Shown here one piece after another: positions 30,251 to 36,173 of a stretch of 36,173 nucleotides of DNA. A program made the position numbers and the translations under genes. The stretch spans positions 1 through 36,173 of IMG/VR virus record IMGVR_UViG_3300022074_000154, one strand, 5' to 3'. Source of the DNA: a virus. Position 1 is the first letter of the stretch, and the number at the start of each line of letters is the position of its first letter. The notes under the pieces are model-generated. The model was given only the letters and a program-made list of their open reading frames with translations. It was not told the origin of the DNA and ran no database searches.

Positions 30251-32249
30251 TATCGTTCTCCGTAGTCTTTGTTTCTAGGCTTTCAATAAGCATCTTAACT
30301 GAACTATTTACCTCAAGAAGAGCTACCTCTTCTTCTTGGTCTCGCAAGTAATTAGGGTCTTGCTCTTCATAAATGCCCCTAGCGAGTGATCTTAGTTCTG
30401 GAGCACCTAGATTATTGGTGCGGTAAGTATTCATCTCGGGTGTGGGGATGCTGGAATAGTTGCGAGTTCTAGCGCCTGCTGGACGCTTGTCAACGGCAAC
30501 CTCTTGGTATGCTTTGCCCTTAGAGTTTTTAGTTACATATTTCTTACCCTTTCTGGCTCTCTTGCCAAGAGATGGCGCCAATCTTGGGGCGTCACGAGAT
30601 CCGGGGGGTGCTGCGAGTAATGGCGAATCGCCGCCACCACCGGCATCAGCTTCAGGAGCAGCCGCATCGTCACCACCAAGGTCGAGTCCGCCTCCTTCAT
30701 CCCCACCACCGAGGTCTAATCCACCTGCATCATCACCACCGCCACCAAGGTCGAGACCTCCACCAGCATCTCCCCCACCGCCAGCGGCTGCTTCGGCAAC
30801 ACCCTCAAGTGCTGTGTCATGCTTACGATCATAGAACATCTCGCGTTGGTTGCGTAGGAACTCCTCGTGAGACATATTAAAGATATTATCGGCAACCCAC
30901 CGGCGAGAGAAGTACCCTTCAGTTGCAGACGCAGCAATATCAAACTTGGTCTTCCAGTGTTCGAGTTCTTGTAGTTCTGCAATCTTGCTTGGGTTGTTTA
31001 GGGCAAGCTTGAAGTTTAGAAGATCCTCGCCTCTGTAACCAAGAGTGTAAAGATGGATAATACCAATCTTTTCTAGCTCGTGAAGGACGGAGCGTTGTAG
31101 GCGTTGAATGGTACGAGCAAAGCGAATGTCCTTGGTTGCTAGTGTGGTCTTGTCTTCTTGTGCGCCCTCACCCATAGTAAGGTAAGCCTGTGGGATTTTG
31201 ATAGCGGAGAACAACTTATCGCGAAGATACTTAACATCATCAATCGCAGTTGTGTTCTGTCCGCCTGCAAGATTTTGAATATCAGTTACAGATCCGGCGC
31301 GGACAGGGATATAGTAATCCTCTTCAATAGAGAGTGGATTATATCGGAGGTCAATGCGACCAGTGTCCTTATCTACAATTGTGTGGCGCTTCAACTGGGT
31401 AACAATCTTCTGCATGTATTGTTCAACTTCTTGTGGCGGAATCGCACCAACATCAATTTTGAATACTTTTCTTTCAGACGAACGAACAATGCGGTATGCC
31501 ATCATTGCGTCTTCCATAAGAGTCAACTGACGCCAGATACGACGCGCTGGCTCCATGACGGAGGTTCCGTATGGAGAATACTTGTCGTTACCAAGAATGC
31601 GGAAGTGAGCAACTTGCCAGTTCTCAAAAGTCATTCCAGCAGAGTTCCACTGATATTGAACATAATTCGGGTTTGTGGCATCAAGACCCTCAAGTCTTTC
31701 TACCTCTTGAAGCGGAAGGGCAATAGAGGACTGAACGCCCATCTCATCATCAATATCTAGATACATGATAAAATCGCCATACTTGCACATTGTGCGGCAC
31801 CAACCAAAAAGGTTGTGCTCGATGTTCATCACATTATGATAAAGAATATTAAGGACAGCTTTAATTTCGTCATTGCGACACTTAATATTCAGCATTGGTG
31901 ATAAAGCAGAAAATGTTGTCATCTCGTCTGCATAAATGTCTAGTGCAGACGCTAACTCTGGCATGTACTCCATCTGGTCAAAGTCAATGTAGCGCTCCGA
32001 ACGTCGTTGGTTACCAATTGCATTAGCAGCAATGGTGTCCAAAGGATTGTAAGATTGCTTTTTAAACTGCTGACCTGAAGCAGACTTGAAACGAGTAGAA
32101 TACTTGTCAAGATGCTGTCTACGAATCTTGCGACCAGACTCCGAGCGGTAGCTTACAATAGGACCAGAGAATAGCCGGGTAAGTGACCGGAATAACTGAG
32201 AGTCTCTATTTGCTGGATTCTTGCCTTGCTTTGGTGTTTTGGGTGCCAT
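30240..32249 (-). CDS. 20: Portal vertex protein (gp20)
   Basis: A 669-residue portal protein. The body fits T4 gp20: YIDFDQMEYMPELASALDIY (88-107), FGWCRTMCKYGDFIMYLDI (148-166), SPYGTSVMEPARRIWRQL (225-242), AYRIVRSSERKVFKIDVG (251-268), and DVKYLRDKLFSAIKIPQAYL (338-357). It forms the dodecameric ring at one vertex through which the terminase packs DNA, and it nucleates the prohead. Residues 490-540 contain a low-complexity insertion with three GLDLGG units, followed by a basic region (RKGKKYVTKNSKGK). It is longer than T4 gp20 (524 aa), mostly because of this C-terminal part. It follows the terminase gene by 8 nt. Confidence 0.95.
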   Translation of the reverse strand: MAPKTPKQGKNPANRDSQLFRSLTRLFSGPIVSYRSESGRKIRRQHLDKYSTRFKSASGQQFKKQSYNPLDTIAANAIGNQRRSERYIDFDQMEYMPELASALDIYADEMTTFSALSPMLNIKCRNDEIKAVLNILYHNVMNIEHNLFGWCRTMCKYGDFIMYLDIDDEMGVQSSIALPLQEVERLEGLDATNPNYVQYQWNSAGMTFENWQVAHFRILGNDKYSPYGTSVMEPARRIWRQLTLMEDAMMAYRIVRSSERKVFKIDVGAIPPQEVEQYMQKIVTQLKRHTIVDKDTGRIDLRYNPLSIEEDYYIPVRAGSVTDIQNLAGGQNTTAIDDVKYLRDKLFSAIKIPQAYLTMGEGAQEDKTTLATKDIRFARTIQRLQRSVLHELEKIGIIHLYTLGYRGEDLLNFKLALNNPSKIAELQELEHWKTKFDIAASATEGYFSRRWVADNIFNMSHEEFLRNQREMFYDRKHDTALEGVAEAAAGGGGDAGGGLDLGGGGDDAGGLDLGGGDEGGGLDLGGDDAAAPEADAGGGGDSPLLAAPPGSRDAPRLAPSLGKRARKGKKYVTKNSKGKAYQEVAVDKRPAGARTRNYSSIPTPEMNTYRTNNLGAPELRSLARGIYEEQDPNYLRDQEEEVALLEVNSSVKMLIESLETKTTENDNEE
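30630..30782. repeat. Gly/Asp-rich repeat in portal gene
   Basis: Encodes portal residues 490-540: three GGLDLGG units separated by DDAGG, GDEGG and similar. On the plus strand it appears as repeated CCACCAAGGTCGAG-like text. Confidence 0.85.
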
Positions 32250-32257
32250 TTATTTTC

Positions 32258-33838
32258 TCACTTTATTATCCACATATATTGGGAGTATAATTTTTTTGCT
32301 TCGTTCATTTTACTAGTATTATCTTCTCCTGTGTAGCCAATTTGTCCCCTTATCTGGGTATTCAAAGTGGTTCTGGAAGTCATAATAGCGTCAACAAAAG
32401 CTTTTTGGTAATTAAGGTCTCGGGAGTTTGATTGTATCGCTGTGTCTCTGACCCAGCAACAAATCGCAAGAGCCATCACCAAGTCATCGTTATACCCTCG
32501 CATTGCTTGTGGCTTCCCGTTGTTCCAAATAAATGTTCTAAATTCATTTGCCAAACGTGAAGAATACGTTTTAATTAGTTTGTTTCTTATAAACTCTTCT
32601 AACTTAGCAACAATGAGGGGTCTAGTCTTGCTTGTTGTAGAGAAGCCCGCGATAGTTCCGGTGCGGTGTTCCCCTAGGTGCTGGTCGATGTACTCATGTG
32701 TAGACTTAATGGAATAATAAAGATTAGGATAAGCATACTCTATAAGCTTGTCTATGACGGTGTAACCGATTGAATTATTCTCGACTACCATCATGGCATT
32801 GCCGAACTCTCGTCCAACCTGATTGAGCATGTTGGCATAAAGATCGGGTGTAGGTTTGCCCTGATACTCTCCAATGATCTCCATCGTTTCTAATTTTAAA
32901 ATGTGAAATGTGGAGCTATCAGCACCGTCACCTCTTGCAACGTCAGCAGCGATAAGATAATTGCAGGTTGGATCGTGCTCTTCCCAAATCCAAAAGTTTC
33001 TATCAAAGCCAGTTCTATGCTTTGGTTCTTTTACCATGGACATCATCCATTCAATCGCTGATGGATCGACAACTGTCTCGCCTGAAGTATTGAAGTTGCA
33101 CTCCAACTCCTGTGCGATTTGTCTTTTAGACATGTTCTTGGTTTCTTTCTTAAACCATTCTTCATCTCTTTCCGGGTGAACGTCCCACATAAGTGTCGTG
33201 AGTTTGAAATTATTATCATTGCTCTCGGCACCTACGCAAGTTTTATGGAACCAGTTGCCAACACCATTTGGTGTCGAGATTGCAATGCAGCGACCACCAG
33301 TAGATAGCGTTGGATAGAGACCAGTCCAGAGATCTTCTAGACCCTCAATGTGCGCTGCCTCATCAAGAACAAGCAGGGACAGAGCCTCAGAGCGACCAGC
33401 GTCGCCCGATGTTGAGGCAGCCTTGATTGAAGAACCATTGGACAACTCAAAAGATGTGCGGTTGTCGGTGGTGATGCTAGCAATCCTGATCCAGTCAGGA
33501 AGGTTCTTCATTATGTTTTTGACTTTGCGAACCAAGTTGCCTGCTGTTTCAAACTTGGTAGCCATAACAAGGATGGCTTTGTCTCTGTGAAACAACATCA
33601 TCCAAACAATGTAGCCAGCCGTAATCGTTGAGATTCCTAGCTGGCGACCTTTATTGATAATGTTAAAGCGATAGTCGTTAAATTCGTTTAGTAAGACATC
33701 CTGATAATCGTAGGTCTTAAACAACATAAGCCCATGCATCGGGTGAGAGATGCGGGCATAGTTTTTCAGAAAGTAAGAAGGATCTTTACCACACTTAACG
33801 ACTTCTTTAAGTATCTGTTGTTTCGTTAATCTCGGCAT
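32258..33838 (-). CDS. 17: Terminase large subunit (gp17)
   Basis: A 526-residue packaging motor. The ATPase half shows Walker A-like GRQLGIST (64-71), Walker B LLVLDE (155-160) and the coupling motif ISTPNG (187-192). The nuclease half shows Asp299 and Asp304 in AADVARGDGAD, Glu353 in VVENNS and Asp451/Asp452 in YNDDLVMALA, the RNase H-like metal site. It docks on the portal, pumps DNA and cuts it when the head is full. T4 gp17 is 610 aa, so this one is shorter at the N terminus. The canonical Lys of Walker A is absent after Gly, which is common in terminases using an Arg nearby (Arg65 here). Gene order terminase then portal fits. The small subunit (gp16) was not identified with certainty. 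Confidence 0.96.
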   Translation of the reverse strand: MPRLTKQQILKEVVKCGKDPSYFLKNYARISHPMHGLMLFKTYDYQDVLLNEFNDYRFNIINKGRQLGISTITAGYIVWMMLFHRDKAILVMATKFETAGNLVRKVKNIMKNLPDWIRIASITTDNRTSFELSNGSSIKAASTSGDAGRSEALSLLVLDEAAHIEGLEDLWTGLYPTLSTGGRCIAISTPNGVGNWFHKTCVGAESNDNNFKLTTLMWDVHPERDEEWFKKETKNMSKRQIAQELECNFNTSGETVVDPSAIEWMMSMVKEPKHRTGFDRNFWIWEEHDPTCNYLIAADVARGDGADSSTFHILKLETMEIIGEYQGKPTPDLYANMLNQVGREFGNAMMVVENNSIGYTVIDKLIEYAYPNLYYSIKSTHEYIDQHLGEHRTGTIAGFSTTSKTRPLIVAKLEEFIRNKLIKTYSSRLANEFRTFIWNNGKPQAMRGYNDDLVMALAICCWVRDTAIQSNSRDLNYQKAFVDAIMTSRTTLNTQIRGQIGYTGEDNTSKMNEAKKLYSQYMWIIK

Positions 33839-33848
33839 TCATCTTTCT

Positions 33849-34397
33849 TTATTCTTTCTTGCCAGAGTTTGCTGGTCTCTTATCATTTGGTGGGCGAGTG
33901 CCATAGCCACCCTGTGACATAAACTTTTCCCAACCTGCAGCAAGCTTGTCTTCGGTCGCCTCACCGACGACGGAGACTTCTTCCATACCGCCGACCTTAT
34001 ATTCAAGAACAGCAGTAACCCAAGAACGAACACGAGATGAATTTTCAACACGAATGTCTATCTCACCTTGCTTGGCTAGAGATGGGGTGGTGCCAGTAAT
34101 CTTGCGGGCTTCCTTCTTAAGAAACTTGACAATCTCAGCCATCTGTGATTCGACATCAGACTCAAAACCATTAGCGTAAACCTCTTTAAGGGTGACTTCT
34201 GACATATAAGAGAGGCGCATCATGTTGCCATGGAACTTGACATTGAAGCCATCCATTATTCTCTTATCGATAAGAGGGTCACCCTCTTCTCTCTTTAGAC
34301 CTGCCTTGATGGGCTCGCCATCTTCGGTTATTGCGCCGTCGTAGGCGTTTGCTGCGGCTTGTGATAAGCCTTGAACGATTTCGTATACTGTAGCCAT
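33849..34397 (-). CDS. Unknown protein preceding terminase
   Basis: A 182-residue protein with no recognised family. Seen: a helical start (YEIVQGLSQAAANAYDGAIT), a segment KIMDG-like IDKRIMDGFNVKFHGNMMR, the amphipathic EVTLKEVYANGFESDVESQM, a beta stretch (GEIDIRVENSSRVRSWVTAV then LEYKVGGMEEVSV) and a disordered basic Pro/Gly-rich tail (GGYGTRPPNDKRPANSGKK). It sits immediately before the large terminase, where a small terminase subunit could be, but it does not have the coiled-coil look of gp16; a structural role is equally likely. It starts in a TAATG junction with the gene before it. An ACTATTTA motif lies 29 nt upstream. Confidence 0.5.
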   Translation of the reverse strand: MATVYEIVQGLSQAAANAYDGAITEDGEPIKAGLKREEGDPLIDKRIMDGFNVKFHGNMMRLSYMSEVTLKEVYANGFESDVESQMAEIVKFLKKEARKITGTTPSLAKQGEIDIRVENSSRVRSWVTAVLEYKVGGMEEVSVVGEATEDKLAAGWEKFMSQGGYGTRPPNDKRPANSGKKE

Positions 34398-34927
34398 TAT
34401 TCCATTCCTTTATGTTGCTTGCCATCTAAATAGTGGTAGACTTTTCCTAAATAGTCAGCAGATAGAGTAATCTTTGATTGAACCCAGCCGGGTAGGTCAG
34501 AGTATTGAGAAGCTAGTTGGGCGACCTGCGGAGCATATTTTTCTAGTTTATGCAAATCTGAAAGAGCCATCTCAACTTCGTGCCCATCATCTTCTATGCC
34601 ACCTGCCATTTGGTGTCCATGCCCTTCCTTAACAAGCCTTTTTTGAATTTGTTTCATTGCTTTTTCAAGAAAAGACCTATGTTGCAATAAATCAATACCC
34701 TCTGTTGCTGCCAAATCAGCAATAAATTTCTCAAGTTGGTCTACAATCTTCTGCTCTTGTGGGGTAAACTCGCCGGTAGTATCTGTGATTCTTTCTCTTG
34801 AGGACTTAACTCTTTGAGAAGCAGACATAGAGCCAGTCTTTAGCTTGGTGGCTTTGTTGTCAACGGTGTCTTGTTCTTGTTCTTCAAGAACTTCTCTGAT
34901 TAGTTGTCTTAGTTCTTCAGCTTTCAT
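34397..34927 (-). CDS. Unknown protein with LRQLIREVLEE start and GWVQSKIT motif
   Basis: A 176-residue protein. It begins MKAEELRQLIREVLEEQEQD, an amphipathic helix of the type shared by several genes in this window. A hydrophilic linker (about 21-50) leads to a helix (EFTPQEQKIVDQLEKFIADL) and to MALSDLHKLEKYAPQVAQL with LPGWVQSKITLSADYLGKV and a final YHYLDGK. I recall the GWVQxKIT...DY...HYL signature from cyanophage and other marine phage proteins; it is not tied to a known function. It overlaps the zinc-ribbon gene by 11 nt and the next gene by 1 nt. A small terminase or internal head role is possible but unproven. Confidence 0.55.
   Translation of the reverse strand: MKAEELRQLIREVLEEQEQDTVDNKATKLKTGSMSASQRVKSSRERITDTTGEFTPQEQKIVDQLEKFIADLAATEGIDLLQHRSFLEKAMKQIQKRLVKEGHGHQMAGGIEDDGHEVEMALSDLHKLEKYAPQVAQLASQYSDLPGWVQSKITLSADYLGKVYHYLDGKQHKGME
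34427..34434 (-). promoter_or_regulatory. ACTATTTA motif 29 nt before the pre-terminase gene
   Basis: The same coding-strand 8-mer, inside the 3' end of the previous gene, at the spacing seen at other sites (29 nt to the ATG at 34397). A second copy lies 13 nt further upstream. Confidence 0.4.
34448..34455 (-). promoter_or_regulatory. Second ACTATTTA motif before the pre-terminase gene
   Basis: A second exact copy of the 8-mer, starting 21 nt upstream of the first. Two exact copies within 30 bp inside a coding region are unlikely by chance, although the host gene's codons may explain one. Confidence 0.35.
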
Positions 34928-35297
34928 TTGGTCGCCATCCTTTTTGCCAACGTTCTTCTCTTCCCTCTACCCACTTAATGTAACACTTGTAGCAGCAGTC
35001 AAACTTTACGAGCGATACGTCATCACGGGCAGAATGTGAGAAGGCACCACAAACAGGACAACCTGTCTTGGATTCTCTATTAAGTAGTTTTCTTGAAACC
35101 TTTATCCCATTTACTTCTACTTTATCGTTGGCTTCATCATTTTTCTTTTGCTTCTTGTAGAGATCTCGCATCTGCTCCAGATAAACTTTTTCTTTGTTCT
35201 CGTCCCATTCTGCCTTGGGATTCTGGATTGCTTCTTCGCCATACTTCTGTGCGATGGCTTGCTCTACTTTTGCGATGTAGTCTAAGTCCTTGCTCAC
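34917..35297 (-). CDS. Small zinc-ribbon protein
   Basis: I start this gene at a GTG at 35297, which overlaps the upstream stop as GTGA, giving 126 residues; an ATG at 35369 would only add an Arg/Trp-rich shadow of the overlapping gene. The N-terminal half is helical and charged (DLDYIAKVEQAIAQKYGEEA, VYLEQMRDLYKKQKKND). The second half holds CPVCGAFSHS and, 20 residues later, CCYKCYIKW, four cysteines spaced like a zinc ribbon. The end is basic and Trp-rich (RWQKGWRP). Function is unknown; zinc ribbons of this kind in phages bind nucleic acid or proteins. It precedes the LRQLIREV-type gene with an 11-nt overlap. Confidence 0.6.
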   Translation of the reverse strand: MSKDLDYIAKVEQAIAQKYGEEAIQNPKAEWDENKEKVYLEQMRDLYKKQKKNDEANDKVEVNGIKVSRKLLNRESKTGCPVCGAFSHSARDDVSLVKFDCCYKCYIKWVEGREERWQKGWRPNES

Positions 35298-35713
35298 TGC
35301 GTCACCGCTTGTTGAACGCCGTAATAGGTCAGACCTCCAGCTACGACGCCACCAGCAAACCACAGCCACTTGCGCTGAGGTGCTTGCTTCTTGATGGTTG
35401 CTTTGAGCGCATCTATCTCAATATTCTTTTGGACGTTCTCGGCTGCCCGTGCTTCTTCACAAGTCTCAGCACGAATCTCAATAAGTCGCTTGTGAAAGTC
35501 ACAATCTGATCCAGCTTTGTCTAGCTCAAACTCAATCTCCAAATCACATTTGGACTGCTGTTCGTCGTGAGTTGTAAGTATCTCTGCGGCTGCTGGTGGG
35601 CTAAGCAAAACGCCCGCAAAAGGTGCGGGCTCGTTTTCACCAACGATGGTGAAGGTAGGTTCGTCTGCGTGTGCCACCGACATCGCGAGAACCAAAAGCA
35701 AGTTACTGAACAT
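35294..35713 (-). CDS. Exported protein with C-terminal membrane anchor, possible spanin partner
   Basis: A 139-residue protein. The first 17 residues (MFSNLLLVLAMSVAHA, then DEP) are a signal peptide with a likely cut after AHA. The exported part has GENEPAPFAGVLLSPPAAAE, two cysteines (CDLEIE and SDCDFHK), a third in AETCEEAR, and a helical segment ENVQKNIEIDALKATIKK; a single membrane segment (WLWFAGGVVAGGLTYYG) closes the protein. I recall the PAPF-GVLLS signature from small proteins in lysis regions of environmental phages. It overlaps the coiled-coil membrane gene by 11 nt; together they resemble a two-component envelope-disrupting pair. There is no lipobox, so it is not a classical o-spanin. 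Confidence 0.55.
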   Translation of the reverse strand: MFSNLLLVLAMSVAHADEPTFTIVGENEPAPFAGVLLSPPAAAEILTTHDEQQSKCDLEIEFELDKAGSDCDFHKRLIEIRAETCEEARAAENVQKNIEIDALKATIKKQAPQRKWLWFAGGVVAGGLTYYGVQQAVTQ

Positions 35714-36083
35714 AGTATAATCCGTATGTGTCTATGAATCTTTGGATAAGGGCTTCCTTATCTTCTGTGAACTCCTTTATTATAATCGCTTTTTCTTCTT
35801 TTGTCAAGGTCTCGATCTCAACAAGTCTTATCTCGTATTGTTCTTCAAGTGCTTGGAGTTCTGCCTGATACTTCTCTATTGCCTCGTCGCGTAGCTCTAG
35901 TTCTTTCGCGTGGAAAGATTTAAGGTTCTCTATCTGGGTTCGCATAGACTGCTCAGAGATCTCGTGCGCCTTTATAATGTTGCGCATATCGTATTGCGAC
36001 TTACCAAACACAACAAGAAGGAGCAGGACAAGCCCGATCTCCTTCCAGTGTTTTAGACAGAAAGCTAAAATCTTTTCTTTCAT
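35703..36083 (-). CDS. N-terminally anchored coiled-coil protein, i-spanin-like candidate
   Basis: A 126-residue protein. A basic N terminus is followed by one membrane segment (IGLVLLLLVVFG, about residues 17-28), then a long coiled coil over about 35-115 (SEQSMRTQIENLKSFHAKEL, EKYQAELQALEEQYEIR and on). This layout, inside anchor plus periplasmic coiled coil, is that of Rz-type i-spanins, which with an outer membrane partner fuse the two membranes at lysis. The upstream partial gene overlaps it by 4 nt (ATGA). No endolysin or holin is visible in this window, so the lysis assignment is inferred from topology and neighbour alone. Confidence 0.5.
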   Translation of the reverse strand: MKEKILAFCLKHWKEIGLVLLLLVVFGKSQYDMRNIIKAHEISEQSMRTQIENLKSFHAKELELRDEAIEKYQAELQALEEQYEIRLVEIETLTKEEKAIIIKEFTEDKEALIQRFIDTYGLYYVQ

Positions 36084-36173
36084 TTACGATCTTGTTCCTC
36101 TGCCTCTATCAATTGTAATCTGGTCGCTTTGCGACAACCATATACACCATCACACCAAGCATCATAACTGTGC
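36080..36173 (-). CDS. Partial gene at window edge (C-terminal 30 residues)
   Basis: Only the 3' end lies in the window. The frame reads HSYDAWCDGVYGCRKATRLQ and then LIEAEEQDRK, ending at TGA (36082-36080), which overlaps the next ATG as ATGA. Two cysteines (CDGVYGC) and an acidic tail are visible. The alternative frame here gives only a short hydrophobic peptide with no continuation. No function can be given. Confidence 0.55.
   Translation of the reverse strand, partial: HSYDAWCDGVYGCRKATRLQLIEAEEQDRK

Noticed and set aside
31158-31760. Plus-strand 200-codon open frame opposite the portal gene
   Set aside because: Antisense to a clear portal gene; no recognisable protein text or start signal.
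35298-35369. Longer start for the zinc-ribbon protein (MAVVCWWRRSWRS)
   Set aside because: Arg/Trp-rich shadow of the overlapping gene; the GTG at 35297 gives a GTGA junction and a natural helix start.
36111-36167. Short hydrophobic minus-strand peptide (MMLGVMVYMVVAKRP) at the right edge
   Set aside because: Overlaps a more sensible frame that ends in an ATGA junction with the next gene; too short and without a good ribosome binding site.

Overview
The window is part of the late structural region of a distant T4-superfamily myovirus. Every gene I support is on the minus strand, so transcription runs from about 36 kb down to 1. Recognisable T4-type proteins, in transcription order, are: large terminase (gp17), portal (gp20), prohead protease (gp21), scaffold (gp22), major capsid protein (gp23), neck and tail-completion proteins (gp13, gp14, gp15), sheath (gp18), tube (gp19), a gp26-like zinc protein, a tape measure, and three baseplate/hub proteins. 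Moderate GC, a phage-encoded bS21, tandem Ser/Thr/Gly-rich fibre proteins and several N-terminal sequence signatures that I remember from marine phages suggest an environmental, probably marine, phage. The host cannot be told from the sequence, and no tRNA, integrase, transposase or CRISPR array was seen.

Layout, upstream to downstream. (1) 36173-34917: a partial gene, then a possible lysis pair (N-terminally anchored coiled coil plus an exported protein with a C-terminal anchor) and a small zinc-ribbon protein. (2) 34927-30240: two conserved-looking unknowns, terminase and portal. (3) 30250-26039: a tightly packed run of small proteins around the prohead protease, several starting with an amphipathic helix like a capsid-targeting peptide; these are candidate prohead core or internal head proteins. 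(4) 26030-25782: ribosomal protein bS21. (5) 25742-19061: six fibre-like structural proteins, four sharing a C-terminal beta-rich module and one with a near-perfect 130-residue tandem duplication. They sit between protease and scaffold, where T4 has no such block. (6) 18999-14823: scaffold, major capsid protein, a candidate decoration protein, and a 54-residue histone-H1-like KAPA-repeat protein. (7) 14731-12081: neck and tail-completion genes. (8) 11986-2: sheath, tube, a candidate tail assembly chaperone pair joined by a +1 frame at a T7 run, tape measure, tube cap/initiator, LysM-type protein and hub.

Regulation. The head and tail genes are split by several intrinsic terminators. Many transcription-unit starts carry an 8-mer reading ACTATTTA on the coding strand, a candidate late promoter differing from the T4 TATAAATA consensus. 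Genes inside units are coupled by 1-, 4- and 11-nt overlaps. No gap exceeds about 200 nt; the longest (15571-15772) holds a terminator and the leader of the next gene.
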